Under the pieces are notes generated by a model. The model made no database searches, was not told the origin of the DNA, and saw only the letters and a list, made by a program, of their open reading frames with translations. From NCBI GenBank assembly GCA_016946835.1, contig JACVTC010000028.1:62501-126500 (forward strand): a stretch of 64,000 nucleotides of DNA, read 5' to 3'. Shown here one piece after another: positions 1 to 12,400 of the stretch (position 1 is the first letter of the stretch; every line of letters begins with the position of its first letter). Source of the DNA: Neocallimastix lanati (nom. inval.). Its lineage: Eukaryota > Neocallimastigomycota > Neocallimastigomycetes > Neocallimastigales > Neocallimastigaceae. Both the position numbers and the translations under genes were made by a program.

Positions 1-795
1 GAGCCTCTTATAATTATCTTAAGTTTATTACCCTTATTGAAATTTTGAACATAACCATAAACTAGCATAAATTTTTTTTTTCTCCTTTCAGCAAAATTAG
101 TATTTAAGTATGCCATTCAGTCTTATTAATATCGATTTGTCTTAAATCCCAATTATATATATATATTGATACAATTTCACTTTATTTTATTAGTTATTTA
201 TTTATTCATATATTTATTTATTTATTTATTTATTCATTTATTAATTTATTCATAAATTCATTCATTTTTAATTACAATATCTTTTAAAAAAAAAAAAAAA
301 AAAAGTTAAGTATTAGTTTTAAAATATATATATATATATTTATACTATTTATTATTTAAATAAAATAAAATAAAATAAAAATTATTATTATTATTAGATT
401 TTTTTTTTTTTACTTTTTCAAAATAATTTTTTATATTATTAAAAAAAAAAAAAAATAATAATAATAATAGTAATAATAATAATAATAATAACAAATAATA
501 AATAATAGTAATAATAGTAATAACAATAACAATAATCAATCTAAAAATTGATTTACTATTTAATAAAAAAATTCTTTCAATCAAGTATTTAAATAAAATA
601 ATAAGAAATAAATAAATTTTTAAAAGTACTTCTTTTTTTATATTATTATTTTTTATTTTTTATTTTTTTTTTTTAATTATTATTATAATTATTACGAAAA
701 ATTGTTTTATAATATTTTACATTTAAAAAAAAAATTATATATATATTTAATTTCTTTACTTTTTTAATTTTTTATTTTATTATTTTTTATTTTTT

Positions 796-827
<32 letters not shown>

Positions 828-935
828 ATTTTATATTATATATCATTAACTACTAATTATTTAACTATATATATATATATGTTAATATGTATATATACTA
901 TAAAAAAAATTATTTTTTTATTTGAATTAATCTTA

Positions 936-966
<31 letters not shown>

Positions 967-990
967 TATTTATTTATTTTATTCTTCCAT

Positions 991-1026
<36 letters not shown>

Positions 1027-1123
1027 TATATATATATATATATATTTAAATATAAATTTTATATTTTTTTTTTTTTTTATTTCTTATTTCTTTTTTACTA
1101 TCTATTATTATTCATTAATGTTC
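1..1123. other. A+T-rich intergenic DNA, no gene recognised
   Basis: Long stretches of poly(A)/poly(T), (AT)n and (ATT)n with no codon-like signal. The first 150 bases are slightly less biased and could be the edge of something outside the window, but neither strand gives a recognisable peptide. The stretch just below 1124 would be the 3' flank of the MOB4 gene, which is read leftwards. Confidence 0.7.
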
Positions 1124-1888
1124 TTAATCAAAATTAATATTACAAGCTTCTGATGGAATAATAACAACTTTTGGTGATATTAAATTAAAAGCCTTGGTTG
1201 AGAAGTATAAAAATCTTGAATAAAGATGACTCTGATGCTATTAAATTTAAAAATAAAAAAAAAAATAATAATAATAATAATAATAAATAAATAAATAATA
1301 ATATTAATATAATATAAAAAAAATACAAATAAAAAAATAAAAAATTAAAAAATTAAAAATAAAAATAAAAATAAAAATAAAAATAAAAGTAATAATAATA
1401 ATAAAAATATTTACTTCAAATTCAACAAATACTTCACGATGATGGAACCAAGTATGAGCAAATATTCTATATAATCTTCTAGCAATATTTGAAAAATGTT
1501 TTAAAGATGTTGGTTGAATAGATACTCTAAAAATATAATAATAATAAATCAACGCAATAGTAATAAATATAATTAATATTATATAATAAAATTAAAATTA
1601 ATTTATATTATCTTTTATTTATTATTCATTATTTTTATTTTTCATTTTCTAATTTTTTATTTATATTTTTATTATTACTATTAATCAATATATATATATA
1701 TATATATATATGTACTGATATAACTTTTATAATAAAAAAAAAAAAAAAAAAAAAATACCTTGTAGGGAAGAAAGAATGACAATTTAATAATGATATTGAA
1801 CCATCAACTGTATGTATAGAATAATCAATAGCACTACACTATAATATTTAAAAATATATATATACATATTAATAATTATATAGATTGA

Positions 1889-1929
<41 letters not shown>

Positions 1930-2487
1930 TATGTATATATATATATATATAATAACAGCAATAAATAATAATAAATATTTATCATATTAATTATTATATA
2001 TAATATATGTTATTTATAATGTTTTAATTTTTCATTTTTTTTTTTTTTTTTTTTATATCTATTTACTGGTTGAGCTTTTGGATGAGCAGCACAGAAAAAT
2101 TCAGCATCATCAGTGGCTTTCATTGTATCACAAACGTCTGGATGACATTCATTACTTAACATAACCAATAAAGGATTTAATTCTAAACATATTAATCTAA
2201 AATAATGATAATTATAATAATAAAAATTTATTAATATTACTATTAATATTAATAAATAATTAAATGGTTATATTTATATAAATATATATCTATAGAAAAA
2301 AAAAATTTTTTTTTTTTTTTGTTTCATAATAAATATATCATATTTATTGGTCATGAATAATTAAAATAGTATAAAATAAAAGAGTATTTATTAATTTTTA
2401 AAAAATTTGCGTTAAACTTGCACTTCTCATATATCTATCTGATAGTATATTATATTAATATTTTCTATTATGTATATTATGTATCAA

Positions 2488-2522
<35 letters not shown>

Positions 2523-2712
2523 TTCCATTTTTTCATAATGATAAAGCATTAATTATATATCTTCAATTTTTTTTTTTTTATCTTTATTTTTATTTTTCAC
2601 AATAAATGTAATTTGTAAAATATAAATTTTGAAATATATAATATGGAATGTAGGATATAAGCTTATTTATTGAATTTATGAAATTTATATTTATAATTAA
2701 TAAATAATTTAC

Positions 2713-2748
<36 letters not shown>

Positions 2749-3283
2749 TTCAAGTTGTAATTATTAATAATAGTGTATAATTTTATTTTATAATTATAAT
2801 ATAAAATATATATATTTTTTTACTATATAGGTAGATAGATATTTATTATTCTTTTTGAAATTTTTTTTTTTTTTTTTACCTTAAATGTTCATATTGCCAA
2901 ACATTAGGATCTTGACCTTCTGGACAAGTAACAATAGTTTTTATATCTTCAGGATTACGTTTAATTAATAATTGAATGTACTGTTGTACAGCACAGGTTG
3001 AATTCATATTTTCAAATGAAAGTTCTGGCCAATTTCCCCATTGCTTTTTTTTTTTATTATTTGTTTGTTTTTATTTTTTAAAAAAATAATAATTATAATT
3101 ATAACATTTTATTATATTTTATTGTTTAATAGTATTATTTTTGTTTAATAACATTATTTATAGATATTTTAATCAATTGAAAATATGATTTTTTTTTATT
3201 TTTTTTTTATTTTTTTTTTTGATGTTGGATGTAAGATTAATCATTGCAATTATTAATAAAATAGGAATTATTCAATTAAAATA

Positions 3284-3321
<38 letters not shown>

Positions 3322-3632
3322 AGAATTTATAATTGAAAAAAACAAATAAATAATATTATATTGAGGTAAAATATATATATATATTATATATAGCAGTAAC
3401 AATATATTTTATATTATAATTAGTTTATTAATTTCATAATAAATAAATATTTAAATATTAAAAAATTTATATATGCTATATATTGTAAAGAATATATTAT
3501 TTGATTTCTTTTTATTTTAATTTTTAAAATGAAATGTAATATATATAAATTAACATTTTTATTAAAAAAATAAAAATATAAACAAAATTAAAATTAAAAT
3601 TAAAATAAAATAAATTTCAAGAAAACATAAAA

Positions 3633-3696
<64 letters not shown>

Positions 3697-3826
3697 CTGC
3701 TTTTGTTCCTGGTCTATTTCTTCGTATGATAACTTCTTTTTTTTTTTTTGGATCATCCACATCAGATGGTGTGGTTTTTTCTTCGTTTGTAGCAGTATTA
3801 GTATTATTTTCTTCTACTTCTGTCAT
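1124..3826 (-). CDS. MOB4: MOB4/phocein-like MOB family protein, six exons
   Basis: Predicted 243-residue MOB-family adaptor of the phocein (MOB4) type, a subunit of the STRIPAK phosphatase-kinase complex. Exons on the minus strand: 3826-3695, 3043-2880, 2196-2067, 1838-1759, 1526-1415 and 1237-1124, totalling 732 nt. Every junction is GT...AG and the frame is kept throughout. Family signatures as recalled: RRNRPGTKAE near residue 36, which marks MOB4 rather than MOB1; NWPELSFENMNST and AVQQYIQ; EGQDPNVWQYEHLR; the zinc cysteines ECHPDVC (CX4C); AIDYSIHTVDG; and the zinc histidines in AHTWFHHR (HX4H). Introns are 177-683 nt. The Lys/Glu-rich N-terminus is a little longer than in animal MOB4. 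The start is the first ATG of exon 1. Length and all core motifs fit the family, so I am confident of the identity and slightly less sure of the exon 1/2 junction, whose acceptor follows a poly(A) tract. Confidence 0.93.
3633..3692. repeat. (AAT)n microsatellite at the start of MOB4 intron 1
   Basis: About 20 AAT units. Read on the gene strand it is (ATT)n, which begins within the 5' splice signal GTATTATT at 3694. Low-complexity poly-Tyr and poly-Leu ORFs across it are artefacts. Confidence 0.9.
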
Positions 3827-4713
3827 TTTCTTATTATTATTTGATATTTATTTAAATGAATTAAAAAAAAAAAACTTTAATTTATAATTATAAATCACAA
3901 TAAATAGAATAATAAACTTTTTATGATATTAAATAAAATCAACAATAAATAATAATAATAATAATAAAAATAAAAAGGTATATTGAAATTCAACCAATTT
4001 TGTTATTGTTGTTGCTATTTCTTTTTTGTTGTAGTTGTTATTGTTTAATTTGATTTAAAATTATAATTTGAAATTCGATTATAATTTATATATAATAACA
4101 GATTTCAAAAATAAATGTTTTAAGAAATAAAAATATATATTTATATATATATATATATATTATTTATAATTTTTAATTTTTTTAAATTATTTATTTATTT
4201 TATATATATTTATATTACAATTTTACTCAAAGAAAAAAAAAAGAAAAATATATACAAATAAAAAATTAATGTTTTATACTTTATACAAATGAAAATAAAA
4301 TTAAAATAATAAAAATAATAAAAATAGCAAAAAGATTTTATATATATCTTTTGATATTATTAATATGGATAATTAATTTATAATATATTAATTCTTATAT
4401 GGTTTTTATTTTATTTTCATTTAAAATAAAAATATAAAAACAAAATATATATATATATATATAGAAAATAAAAATAGTAATAATAATAAATAATTACCTT
4501 TAAATTGAAATAATTTTACTTATTATTTTCAATTCTTTTATTTTCTTGTTTTTTTTTTTTTTTTTTAACACCTTCGTTTTACTTTCTTCCTATAAAATAT
4601 TTAAAGTTTCATTTTTATTAAATTTATAAAATTATAAATTTATTCATTAATTTATTTATTTATTCATTAATTTATTTATTTATTCATTAATTTATTCATT
4701 CATTCATTAATTC

Positions 4714-4846
<133 letters not shown>

Positions 4847-4876
4847 GTTTGTTTATTTTTTCCTTTTTTTATAATA

Positions 4877-4964
<88 letters not shown>
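4877..4964. repeat. (ATT)n trinucleotide microsatellite
   Basis: Perfect ATT array of about 29 units, close behind the (ATTT)n array. Confidence 0.95.
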
Positions 4965-6364
4965 TTAAAATATATAGTAGATAATAAAAATAATTCATTA
5001 TATTGATAAATATCAATACTTTATTATTATATTAAAAACGGATTATAACTTTCAAATAAGGAAAAAAAAATGTAAATATAAAAAAAAATTAAAAATAATA
5101 TTTAACTAATAATAATTAAATTATATATAATAATAATATGATAATTTTTAATTTATTCCTTTAATTATAATAATACATATTAAATAATCCAATTAATATT
5201 TATTTTTTGATAATAAAAAGAATATATTATTTAAATTGTTTTATATAATCATATATATATATAATTAATTAATTAAATAAAGCAATGAATATATCTAATA
5301 TCACCTCTATTAGTTCATACTTTAATTAAAAATAAAAAAAAAAGTGTAAACATCGCATGGCATTTTCAAAAACAAAAAAAAAATAACAATACCGAATATT
5401 TTATACGTTTCAATTTTCGACATGATAATAACACTTCATTAACTATAAAAAAAAAAACATTTGATAATATTTATATATTTATATTTAATAATTAGTTAAT
5501 AATATCTTTATTTATAATAAATGAATTACTTTTTTTTTTTTTTTTTAAGCTATGATTAATTTTTTTAGTATTATTATTAATATTATTATTATTATTACAA
5601 AAAAAATATTTAAAAACTGAGATATAAAAAATTACGAATTATAAAAAAAAAAATTGAACAAATATAATTTTACTTTATATACTTTTTTTTTTTTCTTTTC
5701 TTTATAATAAAGATTATTCTTATTAAAATATTAAAAATATTAAAATAAAAAAAAAAAAAAAAGTGTTAAAAGCATTTATATATATATATATTATACTCAA
5801 AATAAATTGTTTATATTTTTTTTTCTTCTATTGTTTAAAAATTAAATTAAAAATTTTATATATATAAAGCTTTTTCTTTTTTTTTTTTTTTTTTTTTTAT
5901 ATTAAAAAAATAATATAAAAAAAAAAAAAAAGATACTAGGAATTTGGATGATTTTTGATTATATAAATCTTTTGGTAGTTTATGTTAATTAGTTTTAATC
6001 TTTTAATTGGGATTTGATTTGTTTTTGATTTTTTACGAACTTTTTTACTTACTTTTTTTTTTTTTTTTTTTCTTTTTACTTTTTTTTTTTTTTTCTTGAT
6101 TGATGTAGTTAATTTAATTAATAAAATTCACTTTTCTTTTAATTAGATAAAATTCTATTCAATTGTTTGGTATTTATTTATTTATTTATTTCTTATTTAT
6201 TTTCTAATAATACTTTTATCCTTTCTTTTTAGGATAACAGTAATTTGGTATAGAAAAATAAAAAATATATATATATATTAATAAAAATAAAATATAATAA
6301 AAAAAAAAAAAAAATTGATCATAATATGATCAAAATAATCTAATTATTTAGGTTTTTTTTTTTA

Positions 6365-6396
<32 letters not shown>

Positions 6397-6429
6397 TTAT
6401 TTTATTTTATTTATATATATATATATTTT

Positions 6430-9400
6430 TTAATTATTTAATTCTTGTAATAAAGCCTTCTTGGTAGCTTCATCTAAATTCTTAAGGTATTTCTTAAGAC
6501 CAGCAACAACAGATTCTTGATCTTGCTTTAATTGTTTAACAATTTGTTTAGAATTGTAATCAGCAGCAACAATTTGAATACGTTCCTTAATCTTTGAATC
6601 AGACTTTAACCAATTAGTCATGACTTCATCATATTCTTCCTTAGAAAGGTTAGCGAGTTCCTTTTGTGGATGATCAGCAAGCCACCAACCAATAACGTAT
6701 TGTTTAGCGGTTTCTCTTGATAATTCTGGATCAGCCTTTAAGAGCTTATTGATGACTTCTTCTTCAGCTAAACGACGACATAAACGATGGTAGAAGTATT
6801 TACGAGCCTTATTCCATGGAATTTCATCATTAATACAATCCTTAGCCTTCAAACGACGTGGAGTATCATGCATATCAGCAAAGTGGACGGCAACTTGATG
6901 GTAGAGTGGAATTAATTCCTTTTCACGTTGTTCGAATTTAGCTTGAATCTTTGCAATTTCTTCCTTCTTTTCTTCAGCATTTTCCTTATCCTTTTGAAGG
7001 TTCTTAAGAGTCACCTTCATGTCATGATATTTGGTATCTAAACGGTCAATGGTTTCTAAGATATGCTTCTTACGGTACTTAATGGAACACATACCTTCTG
7101 GTTCAAGAACACCACCACGAGCATTACTTTCAGCATACATTTCCATCATTTCTGGATTAATCTTTGGATCAAGGACAACCCAAGCTCCACCACGTAATTC
7201 ACCAACAACATAGATAAAGACAGGTTGCTTGTATTCTCTTAAGGCATCAACAATGTAGGAACCGTACTTAAGAATACCCTTCAATAAATCACTTTGACCA
7301 CCAGAGAAACCACGCCAGTTAGCAAGAATCATAAGTGGTAAGTGTTCACCATTGTTGAAGTCATTAATGGCTTGAGATGTCTTGAAGGCAGAATCTGGAG
7401 TCCAGACTTGACCGGCTTCTAAAACGGTTTGTTCTCTAGAATCAGCATTACCTGGATCAGCAGGTAAGACTTGTTCAATGATACGGGTTTCAACGGCAAT
7501 AACACCAATTGGAATACCACCAAGACGAGCACGACCGGTAACAACACCTTGGGCCCAACCACCCATGCTTTCAACGAAGGAATCACGATCGAATAAACCA
7601 CTAACCCAACCGGTATTACGTGGAGTAAGGGTTGGAATGGTCATAGAGCTTTCTGGAGTAACTGGAGTTGTCACTGGAACTTCTTCATTGACATTTAAGG
7701 TCTTATATTCACCGGCGATAAGAACTCTTGGATCATAGGCACCCTTTGGAATGACAACACTAACATCACGGTCAATTGGATCAAGCGATTCAACAATTGG
7801 AAGTGGAGAGGTATTGGTCTTTGGAATGTAGGCTAACCAATCCATAATTTGACGAACACCATGTAAATCGTTATGAGCAGTTAAGTGGGAAATACCATTT
7901 CTGAACATAATTTGAGTACCACCAAGTTGAAGGTTAGAAGTGTAAACATTTCTACCGAGAACCTTGTTTAAGGCGACAGCACCTGTTAAAATAATTGGTT
8001 GACCTTCGACTTGAACCGTACGTTGACCAAGACGAACTAAGTAGGCACCAATACCAACGGAACGACAGGTAACTAAGGTAGCAGTGAAGATATCCTTGTA
8101 GGCAGCAGAGGTTTCACCAGCAATTAAACCAGAACCTTGTAAGTTTTCAGTACCGAGACCATGTTCCTTACCGATAACATCGTTAATCTTGTAACGAACT
8201 TCATTACCAACGACCACCTTTTCAAAGACACCAGATGGGTTACCATCAGAGATGTTGTTTTGGTAGTCTTCTTCGGTTAAGTAGATGTAGTCGAAACCTT
8301 TACTTTCATCGGTTGGATCAATCCATTGAATTTTAAAGATTTGTTGTAATTCGGTAGCAAGACCAATACGAGCACCAGAGTTAGCAGAAACGTAAATTCT
8401 TGGAATACCTAAGGATCTTGCGAGTTGAGAAGCCTTGTAGTAAACCATATCTTCTTCGGTACCGAAGGAACCAATCTTGTAGGTGATATCGTTAGCAATA
8501 ACAATGATGGAACGACCTCCTGGATATTCTGGAGTCTTACAGTCAAGTCTCCAGGCGACCATACCACAAGTGTTACTACCAGCTGGACGATCGGTTTCAA
8601 CTAATTCATCATCTTCATTAAGAATTAATTCGGTTTGCTTCATGAATTGACTTGGAATCTTTTGTTCTGGATGTCTCTTGACATAGATTTGCCATTGTTG
8701 TTGAATAGCTAATTGGAAGAGATCTGGGAAGTCATAAACATAAGTGGTACCCATTAAGTGAGCCTTGTTTCTCTTTGGTTGAACGGCTTCCTTGGTAGAG
8801 TATGGAAGGTTAACTGGTTGAAGGTGGAGACTACCTGGAATATCACCAACAGCAGTTCTGAAGACAGTAATACCTTCCTTATTAGTGACTTCTTCATAAA
8901 TTTCAATCTTAGTAATGTAACCAGAGACGTTATTGACCAAGAAACGCATTGGAGTAGGGGTCTTCTTGTCATTGGCTTGGATCATTAAACGAATATCACC
9001 GACGGTGACACGTAATTGCCATAACTTCATACCGTGACGTTCAATGAATTCAGCTAAGGCATAAGCAACTTCTTCAACACTGAGGACAAAGGTTGGAATG
9101 AAGTTAATGAACAAGTGATTACAATCTGTCGTTGTGTGAACAGAGGTAGCTACTTCCAAAGATTCAATGATATCCTTGACAACACGATCACCTTCACTGA
9201 CTAAGAAGTCGTGAGTAGTGACGGTGGAAACAATTTGACTTGGATGGACGAGGGCACGAACAAAGAAACGACTATCAGATGGGTTTTCCTTAGCGACGGC
9301 ATGGTAAACGTGAATGTTGTTACTGTTGATTGGCATTGGTTCAACGTTGAAGTTGGCTAAACGAGATAATTCTAATTGGTAGGCTAAGGCAGGTTCTAAG

Positions 9401-12400
9401 TGACGAATAACCTTGTCTTCATTGTAACCAGTAGCAGCCTTGTAGGTGAAGTAATTTGGAGTATCCTCCTTTCTTACAATTAAGAAGGTAATACGACGAA
9501 TGTAAGCTTCTTCCAAGTTACTCTTATTTTGTTGAATAAGATCGTAGATACGGTTACTGACGGTATCATCGTTATCGAAACTGGCGTCGGAGACATCAGT
9601 ATCACGGAAGACGACATTGACAACATTGTAGTATTCTTCTGGTTTAAGCTTCTTGTCAGCACCTAATTGAATACCATCATCATCGTTACCAAGACGGCTA
9701 ATAAGTTCTGGAAGACGAGTAACCATTTCAGAAGTATTGTTGAAGGCAACAATAATACCCTTACGCTTTGGTAATCTCTTTTCAGGTAAAAGACCAAGGT
9801 TAGAGGTAGCCTTGTTAGCAGCAGTATTCAAAGCAGAAATATCAGAGACCGACATAACACGTTGGAAGTCTTCTCTGGAGTTACCCTTAGCATTGTTACT
9901 ACTTGGAATAACATTACCTAAAACACCAGAAGGAGAGGAGTTCAAGGTACCACTACCACGTCTACTGTGACCCATATTAGCCATAGCAAAGTGTCTTCTG
10001 ACGTTGAAAGTCCATTTAACGAAGACCTGTTCACTTTCTTCATCATGAGCAAGGGTATCAATTTCACTAACTTCATAGGCGTGCATATAAGTGTACATAA
10101 TATAGGTGTAAAGAGAAGCCATTCTAATCTTTGGATCAGAGTGATAGAAGAAGGTTGGAATGACATCAAGAATATCGTAATTAGCTTCAATTAAATTAGA
10201 AAGTAAGCTAAAGTTGACTCCGTGCTTGTTGTTGGTACTGGCGGCACTCTTGGTGACAGCGTTTTCTAATTGGTTTTCAATTTGAGCGTAACGTTCCTTG
10301 TACGTTGGTAATTGACAGTAAATTAATAATTCACGAGCCTTAACGGTAACACTGGTGGAGGCACGACTAGCTAAACCAGTAAGTCTCTTTAAGATAGGGA
10401 AGAAGGCCACTTGCCATTGTTCACCATCATAGTTGGAACGAGCAACATCTAAGAGGATGTTAATTAACTTATTCTTAGAGGAAACCTTATCGTGAGAAAG
10501 AGCAAGCTTAACTACTTCATCAATGTTGTTCTTGTAGGTGGTGTGACGTAAGTGGGAAATGATTTCATCTAAAGGTTCATTGTTGAAGAGGTGTTCAACA
10601 TCGTAGTACTTTTCTAAAAGACTAACAAAAACGGATCTTTCATGACCCTTTAAACCATCCTTATACTTTTCGAGAAGCTTGTTGAAGGCAGCCATTTGAA
10701 CTTCAAATAAGGATTGTTCACTTTCTTCCATTTCCTTACCATACTTTTCAATTTCCTTTTGAATGTATTGAACATTTTCTTCAATATTTTCATTCCAATG
10801 GTCTAAAACATCACGAAGGAAATCTTCTAACTTACTTGGAATACGACCGGTTAAGGAAGATAAGACATCATGTAATTCAGTCTTTGGTAATTCGTAGTTT
10901 CTTAATACTTCAACTAATTGACGGACAACAGCGTTTAAGGAGTCTTGACAGTAGTAACCGTCTAAAACGTGAGAGATAACACGGTAGATAGCTCTGAATT
11001 GGTGGTTTGGCTTGTCACTGAAGACTTGGGATGGACCGAGGTTTAAGGTACCAGTGAATGGAGTAGCAGACTTAACCTTTGATGGATCATCAAGCTTTAA
11101 GTGACCGATGACTTCACCATTTTCTAAAACGGCACCTGGAGTCTTGGTAAAGGTAACAATACCACTTTCAGCAGCAGCTAAAGGCATGTACATCTTCATA
11201 ACTTCAATTTCGGCATATTCATCACCAGCATTGACATGATCACCATCATTAACTAAGTAACGAATAAGCTTACCTGGAGATGGAGAACGCATCTTAGTTG
11301 GATCATTTTCCTTTTCTAATGGAACAGTCTTACTATCTAAAGTCATAATAGTAGTTTGTGGTTCTTCCTTCAAGTAAACGACATGACTCTTTTCATCGAC
11401 TAAAATTAAGATACCACCATCTGCTAACTTACGACAAACGACCTTAACGGTGGAACCATTAACAACAACAGAATAATCCTCTGGACCGTTACGGAAAACG
11501 GAAAGTCTATACTTGATACCACTGTTAATGAATTCTACTGGAATGACATTGGAAAGTAAGAGTTGGTTTGGCATTTGACCCTTATCTAAGATAGAAGTGT
11601 ATTCTTCCATATTTTCTTGGAATTTCATGAAAGCCTTAGAGACAGCACCACAAACAACCGATAAAGTTTGTTCTGGCTTTTCAACATCAAAGTGATGAGC
11701 AATTAAACCATCCATCCAAGAAGTGTTAACCTTATTGGTCTTGTATTCATCCATTTCTAAAATTCTAACCAAGTATTCAATGGTGGTTCTGAATTCACCA
11801 CGAATAGAAATTTCCTTCAAAGCCATAATCATATTCTTACGAGCTTGATCACGAGTTTCACCGTAAGAGAAGATGTGACCGAATTGTGAATCAGCAAATT
11901 CGTGAATACCACCAGAGGAACTAATAGAGAAGTAACCCCAAACATTGTTACTGGAACGGAAGTTTAATTCGGAAACCTTACCACTGTTTGGCTTGAAACC
12001 AGCATCTGGATTTTCGGCAGTAATACGACAAGAAATAACATGACCCTTTGGTCTTGGCTTTCTTTGAATTTGATAAGAAATTGGCTTTTTGAAGTCAAAA
12101 TCAATATCAGAAGTACCAGCATTTAAACCGTATAAGATTCTGATATCCTTAATACAAGAAAGTGGAATACCCATAGCAACTTGTAATTGAGCAGCTGGAA
12201 GGTTAACACCAGAAACCATTTCGGTAGTTGGATGTTCAACTTGAAGACGTGGGTTTAATTCTAAGAAGTAAGCCTTTTTAGTTTCAGTATCGTATAAGTA
12301 TTCAACAGTACCAGCACTTTGGTAACCGACTAATTTAGCTAAACGGACAGCACCCTTTTCCATAATTTCGATCATTTTTGGAGAGGCAGCCTTAATTGGG

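Noticed and set aside
345-584. Low-complexity ORF on the minus strand
   Set aside because: It is translation of (ATT)n and poly(A/T); no unique sequence.
3562-3762. ORF with a poly-Tyr run overlapping MOB4 exon 1
   Set aside because: Wrong frame of exon 1 plus the intron microsatellite.
7031-10194. Several 60-86-codon ORFs on the opposite strand or other frames of ACC1
   Set aside because: Shadows of a strongly conserved gene; no independent signals or family resemblance.
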